Source: Limonium bicolor (Eukaryota > Streptophyta > Magnoliopsida > Caryophyllales > Plumbaginaceae). Taken from it: a DNA stretch of 64,000 nucleotides. Shown in pieces: positions 47,141 to 60,084 of the stretch (positions are counted from its first letter, which is position 1; every line of letters begins with the position of its first letter). The stretch lies in contig CM041778.1 of assembly GCA_023374045.1 (NCBI GenBank), forward strand, positions 94,180,839 through 94,244,838. The letters are read 5' to 3'. The notes below the pieces were generated by a model. The model was given only the letters and a program-made list of their open reading frames with translations, had not been told where the DNA came from and ran no database searches. The translations under genes and the position numbers were made by a program.

Positions 47141-49107
47141 TAGACTAGCATAACTAGTCTGTAAATAGTGAGGATTCTTTGCTCTTTTTTGGAACTTATG
47201 ATTAGTTTAAAAGATAGCCTCCCGGCTGTAAGATTTTAGGTGGGTATGGCACATATTTTTGGTTAAGATACATGAAATACGTTTGTGCATTCCCCTTGAG
47301 CTCAGTAGATAATTTTAACTTATGGGACCACCACGCTTCTGCTGCGCAACTCTGATTACATAATGTCTAATCATACTGGAATAGTCTTGAATGCGCTTCG
47401 TAGGTGGTATGTTTAAGTTTGTTTATGTACATATGTGTGGTTGATGAGTTGTGTTCATCATTATCTTTGTTTGATTGTCATTTGTTGATTCTGTCTGGAC
47501 TTTTGTCCTTTTACGGGGTATTGCCCCTAAGAATCTATGCATTCTCTGACATGTTCTATTTTACATTATTATGCTTTTATATTTGAATCCCGTATATATG
47601 GGTGAAGGTGATTTACCAACTTGTTTGTTGCCGATATTATTCCATGTCCGGTTTAGACTGTCGGGTCGATGTGCCGCGTTGCACCACTGCTCCCGATTAT
47701 TTTGTCTCTAAGTAGCTGTTAGTTGTAGCATTGCTTGGTATTCTTCATTGTATATCTTATTACTGTACGTCGGGCTTCCAATAATATTGTAAGGTTTGCC
47801 CATCCTGTGATGCTCATGTGCATGTCATGTATCTTCCAGTATCCTTTTTGGGTAACTCTACTACGAGGTTCTTCCTCTACGTGGCATATACTGTAATACA
47901 GTTCGCCTTTCTATTTGATTTTTCATCATTGAGTTCTTCTCAAGTTTCACTTGATTGTTTTGTGCCTGATAGCTACTTATGACGGTGATTCCACTAAGAT
48001 TCTTCTCGTCAATATTACTGAGGCGTCTTGCTCTTTATCAGAGTTGATTCTTTCCCGTGTTCCTCTCGCTAGTTGCCTTCGCATGTGGGGTATCTTCTTG
48101 ATATGTTACTACTTACCTATCCAATTTAGGATTATTCCTTGTCAAGTCCATAAGCTCTCGCACGTTTAGTTGAAGCATTCTTCCTTCCATGGGTCCTTAC
48201 CCGATTGGTTTACTGTATAAATTCGTCATTGATAGTGGTAGCGTCCTGATAGTGGGGTTCATCATTTTTGTCGGTGTTGCTGATGCATTCAGTGGTTCAG
48301 TTGTTGTAGCTGTAAGGTTACAATATTCTTGTTGGTTTTAAATTTGACTTCTATTCATCGCCTCCTGTAGTTGTAATCGTCGGCGTTCGGGTCTTGTATA
48401 ATACTGGGGCATATTAAAGTTCGTCTCTTTGATCTTCAGATCATCATCTTGTGTTTATGGTATTTGAGTTTACTGGTATCCTCTTCGGTTTTCATTCTCA
48501 ATATAGAGTATGAGCTACGGTCGAGCCGTGCATCTTGTTTATAGTATAGAAGATTTTCTGTTATTATTGATTCACCAATTGTCGGTAGTACATACCCGAT
48601 CTTTTATTGTCTGTTCATCAAGTATGCCACAGTAGGGTTCCCGTTAAGGTTTCTAACAAGGTACAGATTTCTCACAATTCCACATGTTTTCGTGGTTTAT
48701 GAATTAACTCATGTGAGTATTAATATAATGTTTCTACTCTTTATATTCTACCAAGCTTATAGGTAGGTTCCCACTAAATATGTTGGGTTTGAATTCATAA
48801 AGAAAGACTGGAAGTCGATCTTTCCCTTCAGATGGTAATATGGCCATAACTTAGAAGGTAGCTTGAGAATTATCTCGTTATAGGTAAATGTCTCTTGATC
48901 TCATATTTACTTATTAACATGGCTCATGGTATAATAACAGTTAGCATTCTCCTCACAGTTGAGTATTTTTCCGACATACGTGGAGTTGTTTTAGCTATTT
49001 AATATCTTCAGGATAACCTGGACCACTTAACTCTTAACTTAAACCTTCCACATCCCAAATACTTATTAGTCAAATTTACACTAGAATTAAGAATAAATAC
49101 TACTTAT

Positions 49108-49262
49108 CACAGAAATATTTGTGACCACTTGTAGGGAGTCTCAGGAATCATCGGGTCAGCGTCAATGTTGAACTATCCTTCCACTCCATTTTGTGTTTGG
49201 TTTTTCCTTGATCTGACCAGGATCAAGTTCGACCTCCCACGTCAAATATCAAACAATCACAT
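49108..49262 (-). other. Block conserved with family 1 (8745-8905)
   Basis: Shared runs include GTGACCACTT(A/G)TAGGGAG and GAACTATCCTTCCACTCC, with intervening substitutions and small gaps. Neither family has an open frame across it, so the conservation is at the DNA or RNA level or reflects old coding sequence that I cannot identify. Confidence 0.7.
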
Positions 49263-50427
49263 AATTGTCAATCTCCAAATTTTTATCTTATCAAGACTTT
49301 GTGACGTGGTGAGTACTACTTTTTCTCCTGACCACTATATAACTGATCCAATATCTGTTATAACCTATACTTAAATTTAGTCCATTCCTTAATCCCCGGA
49401 ATTAAATTCCTTTGATCAAATCATCAAGCGGGGAAGCCAGTTTTTCCCCCTGGCATAAAAGATAATTCCTTGTTAAAACATCTAGACACTTACTGCTTAT
49501 TAATCATTTCATCAATCATTTGGTTCTTAAACCCATCGTACAAGCAATAAATTCAGTTATGGATTTGGATACCTCAGAATATACTCTTCTCCTTGAAAGG
49601 CTTATCTAGTATTTAACTTATCAGGGCTTGATCATTGCCTACACTTTGGTTATCATCACTTGGAACAAAAGACAGTCATAGTTATTACTAAATTTGGAAT
49701 ATGACTCCAAGGAAAGTTTGTATAACTCGATCAAATACAGTTTCATAGGGTATTATTTCATGCTCCTTAAAGCTTGGCTTTTTCTTACTCCATTTAAATT
49801 CCATGAATCAGGTGAATCATATGTTCAACCTAGGTTATGTATCTTTTAATATTAGTACCATTTCAAACTAAGGGTTTCCCGTTTAAATCCTATGGTTTGG
49901 TAGCAAGAAAGTCAAAGCTTATTGTTTGTTTCTACCTCTTAGAAACGTGGTTATTCCATAACTCAATGGCTTCCAAAAACAGGCCGTTTTAGGTGTATTA
50001 AGTAGAGGATTTAAAAATCATAGAGATTGGTATATAGCGTTAGGAAAGTTCACGTGTAAAACACTTGCTACAAGCCAAGGGGTATGTTTTCCCACTTTTA
50101 AGTTTAACTTCCACTCACCTTTAGAGTATATCTGAATTCGAACTCTTAATATAGTTTACACTGCCTCCATTGCTAGTGTCAAGGAGAGTTATTCGTCACT
50201 ATGTTCATTTTGAAATTTATATTACATCGGGAGTTAATTTTATTTGATTTCATGCGCTCTTTACTCGCCTTCATAAATTGAGCTGTCATAGAAGTCGTAT
50301 GCTCGTATAGATCCATAAGGATAGAGTAGGACATGTGCCTCAAAATAGGGTAGGTATATTTTATTATACTTATCCCTCTTAAATATATCAATACTCCTCA
50401 AAAGTTTTAGGTTAATAACCTCCCAAT

Positions 50428-50435
<8 letters not shown>

Positions 50436-50468
<33 letters not shown>
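50436..50468. repeat. (AT)n microsatellite
   Basis: A dinucleotide AT run of about 33 bp lies within the family-2 internal domain. Confidence 0.95.
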
Positions 50469-50471
<3 letters not shown>

Positions 50472-50886
50472 GCACTTGGCATTGCTAAATAAGTATTTCT
50501 CCTGACTTCTAAAAATATAAATTTAAAGTTTGTTCTCTTCTCACTATTTATTAGGAGTCCAGCATTGTCACTGTAATGATACTAGCTGAGACCCTAGGTA
50601 CTTGAGCAGGTATTGCATCCCGTGTTTATTTATATTGGATGTTTAGTTATGTATAGTGAAATTTTGTTCTGATTTTTCTTGATATTGTCATTGGTTATTT
50701 TTGTAGGACTACACTGATAGTCATATTTCAAGGTTTCCCACAATATTCTCATGAAGTTAGTAAGGGATTGTAAGATCTTCCAGTCCCGCACTGGGCAGCA
50801 AGCTCAGTGCCTGGGTATCCCATAAAATTCAGTGTTTTCTCTTTCCGTGTAGGTCTTCATTCTCCTTTATTTGGTTTACTGGAGCA

Positions 50887-50903
50887 GCACTTGTAGCAAG
50901 TGC
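50887..50903. repeat. Conserved inverted repeat, family 2
   Basis: GCACTTG-TAG-CAAGTGC followed by GCCATG is the family-2 form of the 20-bp palindrome of family 1. Confidence 0.8.
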
Positions 50904-51308
50904 GCCATGTAGGTTGGATCATCATGCAGTGTATGTCCATTGAGATATATTTTTACTCCATCATCACTGTATACTTGGCGGTATTGTCAGCCTTTCTGGT
51001 TATCATCGGTATGTCGTCACTGTTATTTGTCGTCCGCTTCCCGTGTGGATGACAGTTGGCGTCGTACGGTCTTCAACAAACCCTTTCGCCAATTCAAGCA
51101 GTCTTAAGTATGTGTTAATTAATGTATTCCTTTTCATGACATCTGCTCGTTATTTAGGCAGGTCTTAGGCAGGTCATAGTTTGTAGTTACTGTAAGTTGA
51201 ACAGTTGTTAACGCCCTTCGGCGGACCAAGTAAAAACTAACTTTCTACTCCTCACTGTTCTATCACACACCCTGTATCCCAAGGCTAATTTCGGTTGTAC
51301 TCAGTTCT

Positions 51309-51328
51309 CAGAGCGTTACTACGCTCTG
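51309..51328 (-). other. Hairpin overlapping the family-2 primer-binding site
   Basis: An 8-bp stem CAGAGCGT / ACGCTCTG with loop TACT has one arm inside the primer-binding site. Compared with family 1 the loop-closing pair is changed but still paired. Confidence 0.75.
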
Positions 51329-51334
51329 ATACCA
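51323..51334 (-). promoter_or_regulatory. Primer-binding site, family 2
   Basis: The minus strand reads TGGTATCAGAGC, complementary to initiator-Met tRNA, five bases from the LTR boundary at 51340. Confidence 0.93.
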
Positions 51335-52960
51335 CTTTTTGTAACACCCGAACCCGGAACTCCATAACCAGAACGATGATAACTCCCAACTTCAACTGGA
51401 AATGCAGCAGAATAATATATAAAATGGGTGGTGCTACAACACCGCTAGTCACCCATGTGACTAACAAGGCTAACTCCAATACAACTTACAAATGATACGG
51501 TCTGAGCGCTGAATACAAACCTCTTAAAACAACAAGAGTCAATAATAAAAGTACAGTACTGTAAAATGATACCGGTAGTAAATTCCACTGTCTTAATTCT
51601 ACCCCACCTACACTCGGTCGGGTAACCTCTTCTTTCTTCATGTACCTGGAAATGGTTAGCCATGAAACGGCTCAGTAAAATAATTTGCCGGTATGAGAGC
51701 GTGAAGCCCACAAGCTACTGGGCCACACCAACTACTTTGTCGAATACATGCAGATCATTTTTTTGTAAAGCTGTAAACACACAACATAATATAATCATAA
51801 CAAGCATCCATACAAGGATAATAATGTCACACAGAACAAGACTTCAGAAGGTCAAGTTAGGTGTCCTGTAATTGTTTACTAGTAGTCAGATCCTCACAAT
51901 GGGACTAACATGTATATAAGAGTACCTCACAGCAGTGGAGGTATAGTGACCTCGTTAAACTCCATCTTCATAGAGTAAATTGGTCGGGTATGATAAACCC
52001 TTAGACGAGATGGGACTCTCGTACAAGTAGGTGGGTAATAATTCCCTCAGAAGATAACGTAGTTAACTCCTGTACTAAAAGAGGTGGGTACCGTACCCTC
52101 GAGAGAAATGAAGTCTTCCTCCCAACTTGAAATGTTCCGGTACGGTCCCGGAGAGTGGACATAGAGTGCACCCAAAACTCCTGTCGCGACGTAAATTTGA
52201 ATAGAAGATGACCTGAGACAGGTACAGGTCCTGTACATTGCATGGCCAGATACAACTGGGCTTCTCGCTTCTCGTAGCATAGAATTTGTTAGATGTCACA
52301 CAAGGACACAATGTGTATTGTCAGTTATCACGTTTAGGATAACGACGTTTGTTATAAAGTGAAGTTAGTGAGAAACTTGAGTACAAGTTCTCGGTATAAT
52401 CATACGCTGGTATTTAATCCACTGGTAATGTAGTGTTGTATGCGTGGGACATACACGTTATAGTTAGTATCATTCACGCACATAAAGTAACACAACAGTG
52501 CACAAGAGTAATACAACATTTTACAACAATTATCTTGGTCGTTATTTCAAACAACAGATAGCACACAAGCCGGTGTAATCCGGTAGCAAGCAGGCTGTAA
52601 GAATCCCATACCGTTCACAGTAGATTTGCAGTTGAATATATCCTGGTCAACGTCTGGTCAAGTATAGTCCTAGAATAGGATTAACTGAGAGTGTTAATTT
52701 ATGTACCCTCGTATAATAACTTTATTGGTTCGTGAAACTATCTTGTATTCGTTATTCCATGTGAGGTTTATTTCTTTATGCTTAGGTAGTTTCTTTAACC
52801 TCTTAACCTTATTAATAATTAAGGTACATATTTATATTTCCAAATCATGAAATCTTAATTTATAAAACTTATATTGTGTGGTAATTTCTTTTAATTACCT
52901 TATGATTTAATGTATAACTTATTTGTTATTACCTTTGATTTATATAAATCCTTTAATGTG

Positions 52961-52972
52961 TATTTATATATA

Positions 52973-53009
<37 letters not shown>
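52961..53009. repeat. (TA)n microsatellite, expanded in the right LTR
   Basis: About 49 bp of TA-rich repeat stands where the left LTR has only about eight TA units (42267-42282). Confidence 0.9.
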
Positions 53010-53012
<3 letters not shown>

Positions 53013-56000
53013 TGTACCATTTGTGTTACATGTTTTATAATTGTCTAAATGACATAACAACTTCATAATCTCTCCAATATATTTATATGTCACACATGGA
53101 CATAATATTCTTATAATTTTTGTTATTCTCCACTTAATCATAAATAATATTTATTTGTTACAATTAAATTCCTTATAGCTATATAACCCATAGTTTTAAT
53201 TCCATAATCCCTTATATTCATTTCCTTCTTGATTTACTTGAAAATCTTAACTGTATAAGTTTTATACACATGTATTATTTATGATACCTGATTATACTTG
53301 TCTAAATAACATAACCGCTTATAAATTCTCAAATTGTATTTACATGTCACGCATGGACTTATTATTCCCCATATCGTTTATTAATTACAAACTAACCCCG
53401 ATAATATTATTTCTTTTACAAGTAAATTACTTGTACTTGTATATCATATAGTTTTAATTTCATAAATCCTTAAAGCATAAATTTCTTTTCTAAATTTCCT
53501 AAATATCCATATAGGACCTTCAAATATTTTTAATCCCTTAAATACATCATACTTTTTGGTTATTATATTATAACCTTATTTATTTCATAAACTTTACATT
53601 ATACACCAAAATACATTATATTACGTAGTTTCATTTCCTTAATTAATTAATTCACTAAACCACCATTATAAATTGGGTAATTATTATTTGAACACCTTAA
53701 CTTTTATAAATTACCAAATCAACCCTTAACCTTTCGGTTTTGACAAATAACTTCTTATAATTACATTTTAACCCCAAAAACTTTATATAATTTATATATT
53801 CACTTATAAACTATAGTTTTAATATTTAATTTCCTTAATAACCAAGTGGACACTTATATTTATACAAATAATGATTTCGCCCCATATAAGATTCGGTTTT
53901 GCATTTAAACTTCCTTAAATTACATAATCACCCAAAAACTTTTATAAACTCATTATTTTATGTCATAAATCATTTTAACCCAAAGTTTTCGGTCAACACT
54001 TTGAACAAGGTCTAATTTCATACTTAATACATTAATATACCCATAAACTTATATGATTCTCGGTTTTACACCAATCTTTCCAAAAATTACAAAATAGCCC
54101 AAACTTTATAAATTGTTAATTTAACACTTGTTTAAATTAACTAAAATTCAAAACTTAATTCCTACCTTTATATTATATCATAATTACTCCAAAGAAGCCC
54201 ATAACTCTCGGCTTTTACTATATATACACCACTCTTTTCAAAATTTACAATTTAGCCACATAACTTAATTAATTAGCCATTTAAGCACTGGTCAAATATT
54301 TTTAACTCACCAAACTTTATATTATAAGTTTATATACATATGTAGATCATTATAACCTATTCTTCACCAAAACAATTCGGCCAAAATTTATAGGATACCA
54401 TATAGTATATAAAAGTAGATTTACAAGTCAAAATAATTATACATAAATTCATATGAGTCATATAACTCATGTAAAATTATTGTAATGTCTTAGATTGATT
54501 TTTAGCTCAAAATAGAGCATATGTGTCCTAGGGAATTCGGTACAGATGATCTATCATAGGTAATTTTTGTAAAACAAAAATGTGTTTTAAGGTAGTAAGC
54601 TTACCGTATATGATATAAATTATATTTTTGGTATGTATTACCATATAGTTTCGGTCTTAAATATTTAAGAAGGTGTACATAATTTTTGTACAATTTTTAA
54701 GAGCTTAAACAAGCTTAAAACAATAAATATTTGCTTAGTAAACTTACTCTTAATAAGGGATGATTAAGTACTTGAACTCCTCTTGAATTCCCAAGCTTCC
54801 TCCAATGGAGATTGATGTTCCACTTCGGTTTTTATGCAAGAGAGGAAGGGGTTTAGGAGTTAGATCTTAACAAAGATCTTAAGTAGATTTATAAGTAGTT
54901 TTCCAAGAATTTACCTTAGGTATTTTACCTTATATTTTTGGCACTTCTAGGATGGATGGAGCATCAATTTTCCTTCATGAAATTGATGAAGAAAATAGCT
55001 TTAGAAGATGTAGAGTTTTGGATACACATAAAATGTGTCTTAAGGATTTTCAAGCATGAAAATACCTTAAGATGATCTTGGATGCTCCTTGGATTTATGT
55101 TGATTTAAGACAACTCTCTTGGTGTATAAATTGAAGCCGAAATCTTGTAGTTGTCCTAGGAAGGTTTTTGCTTCAAGACTTGAAGAGAATTGCTAGGAAA
55201 TTACCTTAGAAATGAAGATAGAAGTTAAACCTCCATTAATGGACTTAAGAGCTTCAAAGGAAGAAGATGAAAATGAGAAGGGAGAGCTTACCTCAACCGG
55301 TTGCAATGGGTGAAGAGAAAGGAATTGCAACCGTATAGTTAAGCTAGTATTTGGAATTTGATTTGTTTATTTTAGACATCATCATATGGCATGTTAGGTC
55401 ATGACTTTGTTAATTGTTTATCTTTTGATTTTTAGGCTCCAAAAGCCCTTCAAACAAGGAGACTCTCGACCATGTGAAGAGGCAAGACAATGTGGAGTAA
55501 ATCATGGAAACTAAAGGACAAGGTAAGTTAGGTATGTCTAGTTTTCCTTTGAATTTTAAATGTTGAATGTTGTCTTCTTTCTCCCTTGATGACCCACGAA
55601 ATGGAGCTGCTTTTAGGCCTCTTCAATCGGCACTTATCTGTTTTAGACAAGCATTGAATGGTCTCTTGTATTTAACAACTTATTTCCTAGATCTAGATCT
55701 ACTTTTCCATTTATTATTCTTTCTTTTTGCCAAGCTAACATGGCCTTGTTTTGCTGCAGGATTTCGACAGCATGGAGGTCAAAAGAGACTTATATTCTTT
55801 TTTCTTTAAGTATTATAGCACATGGATAGGTGAGTCATCAAATTCTATTGCATTTTATAAACTTAAAACTTGCCAAAAACAACCTAAAAATCGGCCACAT
55901 GTGTGTCCAATTGGAATTTATTCTCAACTTGATTTCTGTCACACTATAATGTATTAGGATCATATTATAACATGTTATAAGTTACAACATTTATTTGGTA

Positions 56001-56350
56001 CATTTATACCAAGGTAAAAGATGAAAGTTCTAAGGTAAAAATGCTGATTTTAGGTACCTTTTTTATCATAATTTCGGCCCTGTTTATGCTATGAGTTTAG
56101 AACTGGAATTAATTGATTTAGATGGTAAATATATTCCCTTTTAATATTATCAACTCGTGGCTCCTCAAAAGCTTCAAGGTAATTGCGTAGAACGCGTTTT
56201 TATGACACCCGAAGGTGCATTTTTGTGCTTTAAGAATATTCTAGAAAATAAATAGTCGCTATGAGTTCCAAGTGTTTATAAACATTGTTTATAGTCAATA
56301 ATAATATGTTCAGGTGTTACATTTAGTTATATGGGGTTATATCAACTCAA

Positions 56351-56740
56351 GACCCAATTTCCGGGCTACCGGGACACTCCCGGGGCAAAAAGGAGCGTTA
56401 AGAAATTCTCCCGAGCACTTTGTGTATTTTTGGAAAAGTAGCTCGAGAATTCTCTTTGGAATGTTGAATAATGATGTTAGGAACTCTAAGAATGAATTAT
56501 ATAGGAGTTCGTGCCACCTCGGCACTTCTCCGGGGCATTCCCAAGGGTTTATGGGGCTCCCATCGGGAACTTCCGAGCACTTTGTTTTTAACTGAGAATT
56601 TAGTTTGAGGAATTCATCTTATATGTTTAATAAAGTGTTATGGTGCATTGGGAATGAAGTGTAATGCTTTACTTCATCCTATAAAGTATTTCCGGGACTT
56701 TCGGGCCCTTAAGGGAACTCCCGGGCATTTTGCATTTTTA
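56351..56740. repeat. CCCGGG-type repeat island in the right LTR
   Basis: The same three-unit island as in the left LTR (45618-46007) is kept with minor substitutions. Confidence 0.7.
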
Positions 56741-57359
56741 CACAGTTTTAGATGAGGTCCTGTATTCTAAGGGTCATATAATGATCCTTGATTAACTTCA
56801 TATGAGATTTATAGCTTACATAACTTTGGTTAGCCTAAGGTCCGGCTTAACGCTCGTTTTTGACCTTAAGGAGTTTAGGTGCGTTTCTTTGACCTTTGAT
56901 GAGTTATTATGTCTCCATAATATATACAATAGGTGTACCATAAGTTGTTATATTTATTTGAGTGTGTATATCAATTTATTTTAGCATTTATAAATGCTTA
57001 GGCATCCGTATAATATTTACGTTGCTCGTTTGTATACACGTTCGTATTAATCTTCCTTGTTGACGCTCTCTCTTGCGAGCTAGTTATGTAAGGAGTTTAG
57101 TCCTTGTTAATAATCGTACATAAACGTTTGTACGAGTACGTTAATACTTTTAGTAACATTACGCCAGTTAGCGTTTATGGTAAAACGACTGTTTTTCGTG
57201 ACGTTTGCATGCGTGAGTTTGCATGCGCACGTGTAATAATATTAATTTACGTAACGTTTGCATGCATAGGTTAGCATGCGTAACTAAATTGATCTGTTTC
57301 TAGATCAATTCTTCATTATTTAATAATAAACAGGTATTAATTAGATTCGGGGTATTTCA

Positions 57360-58344
57360 AAAGTAGTTTGTTAACCAATATGAGTATTTCTGTCTTTTTT
57401 TCTGTTGGTTAATGATTAAAATGGTATTTCATGAATTTTGGAAAAAATACAGTGCTATTCCATAGCCTTCTATTTTTTTAGTGACATTTCATGAATTAGC
57501 TAAAAATATAGTTATATGTTATGAAATTTCTCTTTTTTCAAATTGTTATAGGTATACATAACACATTTTTACATTCTCTCTAAATAAACTAGCAAGTAAC
57601 ATCATATACATTCTTATGTGGGGGATTCGAATTTTGGGGACGGATTATGAAGTCGTGTATGAACGAACACAACCATTAGAACTATGACGATCAACCTTAT
57701 CGATAGTTTTGTTAAATGTAGCAAATATGTATGATACAAAATTAAGATAACAATTAACTATCAGCAGCAATCTCTCAATCTCATTTTCTCCCTACAGTGG
57801 GAGATATTCATGCTGGTCTCTACGGCACCACTTTATCTTCCCCAATGTGCAAATTCCTCCTCCAACACTTACCCTTTCAGCCTGTTTCATGCGTTTTCCC
57901 AAGGCACGAGAGGGTAGACATGCATATCACTTCCTCCTCTCATGAATGGGGTTAAGCCATGCTTCATTCCTGTCCCTCTGTCATTCTCTGCAAACCCGTA
58001 TCCCTCTCGATTTCCCCCACTGATCTCCTCGCCTCCCACATGAATCCGCCGCCCAAAGAACATTCCTACCCTGCAAGCCTACGCCTGACGATGCATGCTT
58101 TCTATCAGAAGCATGGCCGTGCATCCCTCTATCCCTTAATCTTTCACATCCACGTTAGATAGGAATACCACTCCTTATATCTTAAGCATCACCCCAAGTA
58201 GCACTTCGCTCCTTTATCGGCCCTCCTCGCGCACTCTACAAAGTACCCTACATCCCCACTCTTTTCTTTCTTGTTTCAAATGTGACCCACTTAGTGGAAA
58301 TTCACCACTCTGTCCACAACATACGTGTCTTAGGCGTGTACAGT
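57360..58344 (+). other. Flanking DNA, no gene identified
   Basis: 57360-57780 is AT-rich with nothing recognisable. From about 57780 the composition becomes C-rich and resembles the upstream part of the pseudogene that follows, but I find no motif that proves it. Confidence 0.4.
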
Positions 58345-59308
58345 GAGATGCTTACCTTTGATCGATGTGTTCTTGGTAAGTTTTTCGCACCACCAGATCT
58401 ATGCCCAGTCCTTCGTATTCATCTTGAGCACTCCTGAACCAGATGCGATGGTTTCAAGTTTTGTAAGGTTGGCCATAACCTGTTCATTATTGAATTTGAG
58501 GAGAAGTATGCCATGTAAGGGGTCCTGGCTAGAGGCCCGTGGACTATCAACCTTATCATGTTCGCCATCCAATCCTTTGGACAAGGCAAAACAATTGAGA
58601 ACCCCATCTTCAGATGGGTTCCATGTTGGATCTTTGTTTTCGACATCCAAAAGACCCATTGCAACATGATGCTTGCTGAGAAAATAATGGAAAAGGTGGG
58701 GTGAATCACAGGATAATTGGAAGACACCATCACTCTTGGCTTTAGCTCCATGCGCCTGAAAGTCTTGCTCGACATCCAAAAGCCAGTGTGGCGCTCCTTG
58801 CCCTTGTCAATTGGCAGTTTTAACCTGAATTTCACTATCACCTATGATGGTATGCCCCTTACCTGTGCCAGATGCGGTCTTTTTCTCCATGCAATTGAAG
58901 TCTGCCCCATGATGCCCATGCTCTTTGAGCCTAGTATCCCTTTCGGAATGTGTCTTAGCACTAAATAATTTTTGGCTCGATCCTGTCCCAAGGTGCTTTT
59001 CTACGATCCTGCTGATAAATCAGCCTTGACAGGTAGTAGTGCTAATTAATTTACTTGGCCAACATACTTCTAACCCTTTTCAGGTTCAAGACACAATCCC
59101 ATCGAACAAATCCCCCTCAGTTATCCTTCGTGGGGAGCCAGACCTTAAAGATCAACCTTTCCTGGATGTTACTTTCCAGAACTTTCGGAAGAGATGCTTT
59201 AGTAATCTCATGAAACATGCCATCAGTGAAGAAGTCCGGGACCTGAATCTTGAGGATGTGAGTAGGAAAGAAAAAGAGGCTAAACCCAAACATGTCTTGT
59301 TTCCATAG
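58345..59308 (+). pseudogene. DUF4283 / zf-CCHC_4 (LINE ORF1-like) pseudogene
   Basis: One frame from about 58366 to 58968 reads as a DUF4283 domain (VLARGPWTINL, SFGQGKTIEN, PIFRWVPCWIFVFDI) followed by LDIQKPVWRSLPL and a zinc knuckle CARCGLFLHAIEVC, CX2CX4HX4C, at 58864-58905. The frame is broken by in-frame stops at 58435 (TGA), 58516 (TAA), 58702 (TGA) and 58714 (TAA), and ends at 58966. A related tail appears in another frame at 59039-59308. DUF4283 proteins are nucleic-acid-binding and common in plant LINE ORF1 regions and in derived host copies. No endonuclease or reverse transcriptase follows, so a LINE origin is likely but not shown. Confidence 0.75.
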
Positions 59309-59719
59309 AGGATTGGGTCGAGGAGGTGAGAGGAAACGATTGCTCTAAAACTAGTGACCAAGCCAACTCCGCGGCGCTGGCTTCATTCTAAGGATACAAA
59401 AAAGAATGAGCTTCTTCTTACTCAATGACATGGGTGGACGTTCTAACCATGCGATTGAGCTCTCCCTCCCCTCAAATCTCTTTGGCTCTTGTTTAAGTTT
59501 ATTTCGTATTGCTCTTAGTCCTTTATCTTTTGTTTCGGTTTCGTCTATGTTGTCTTTTAAGCCTAGTTACGAATTACAGGTTTTGGTTAGAAGTCTTGCT
59601 ATACACTTTGGTTATGATGGTTGGTGTTTTAGTGGATGTTCCTCTTGGTCTGTTATGTTGGTTTGATGGCCAGATTAGGCTGGCTAGTGCTGTCCATGCA
59701 CATACTGCTATGGTTGGAT
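59309..59719. other. Spacer between the pseudogene and the copia element
   Basis: No domain is recognisable. ORFs here (up to 86 aa, leucine/valine-rich) overlap in several frames and look fortuitous. The last five bases, TGGAT (59715-59719), are the predicted left target duplication of the copia element if its LTR starts at 59720. Confidence 0.4.
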
Positions 59720-59956
59720 TGTTATGAGTTAAAACACGTCGTTTTGTTTAGTTTGTTTAGTTTTGTTTTTCCCAGTTTATTTAAGCTTGGTTACTGTGCG
59801 GTGGTAGTAGTTAGTTTTTGTTAGGGTTTCTTTTCCCCTTTCTCTATTTTGCTCTGCGTAGCAACCCTTCCACTTGGCTTCCCACTTCTTCGTCATGTAC
59901 AACTTCAAGACTCATCACCATTTTCTCTTCCAATATAGATTCGAGGTATTATTTCA
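59720..59956 (+). mobile_element. 5' LTR of the copia element (237 bp, start tentative)
   Basis: The 3' end is set by the primer-binding site that follows directly (ATTTCA then TGGTATCAGAG). The start at TGTTATGAGTT is the best TG candidate, with an alternative at 59725. It cannot be confirmed without the 3' LTR. TTTATTTAAG at 59776-59785 is a plausible TATA box. Confidence 0.55.
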
Positions 59957-59970
59957 TGGTATCAGAGCGG
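59957..59970 (+). promoter_or_regulatory. Primer-binding site of the copia element
   Basis: TGGTATCAGAGCGG is complementary to initiator-Met tRNA. The bases around its end can form a short GCGG / CCGC stem with 59977-59981. Confidence 0.9.
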
Positions 59971-60084
59971 GTTACGGCCGCAGCGAAGTGAAGAATCGGA
60001 AGAGTGAAGGTACTAAGAATTTCATCGCCATTTCCAGCGATTTCCAGTGAAGACCATTTGGTGAAATCGACCTAAGTTTCGACA

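Larger units (their letters stand above)
46625..51339 (-). mobile_element. Family-2 internal domain (non-coding)
   Basis: These 4.7 kb lie between the LTRs and have no open frame above about 73 aa and no recognisable retroelement protein. Blocks conserved with family 1 include 48045-48125 (with 11500-11580), 49108-49262 (with 8745-8905), the palindrome at 50887-50903 and the primer-binding region. The order of the 49108 block relative to the internal PPT module is the opposite of family 1, which points to a rearrangement in one lineage. Confidence 0.8.
41112..57359 (-). mobile_element. Family-2 giant-LTR element (non-coding, left LTR truncated)
   Basis: This is a minus-strand LTR element of the same general type as family 1: LTRs of about 6.0 kb, internal domain of 4.7 kb, initiator-Met primer-binding site, and PPT with hairpin. 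No gag-pol motif is visible on either strand. The left LTR lacks the 473 bp that correspond to 51340-51812. The sequence after the right LTR begins AAAGT, the predicted target duplication, whose partner cannot be seen. The two LTRs differ by many substitutions and a microsatellite expansion, so it is older than the Tekay-like insertion. Confidence 0.85.
51340..57359 (-). mobile_element. Right (5') LTR of family 2, complete (6.0 kb)
   Basis: In element orientation it runs from TGAAATACCCC (57359) to GGGTGTTACA (51340) and is 6020 bp long. It contains the CCCGGG island (56351-56740), an expanded TA repeat, and near its 3' end a block around 52560-52615 that is also found in family-1 LTRs. No ORF is longer than 93 aa. 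The longest, at 56314-56595, crosses the GC island and has no recognisable domain. Confidence 0.92.

Noticed and set aside
57360..57780. A possible MITE next to the family-2 element
   Set aside because: AT-rich but no terminal inverted repeats or target duplication could be seen.
58399..58841. Minus-strand ORFs of 126 and 140 aa
   Set aside because: The plus strand carries the recognisable DUF4283 and zinc-knuckle motifs; these are shadows.
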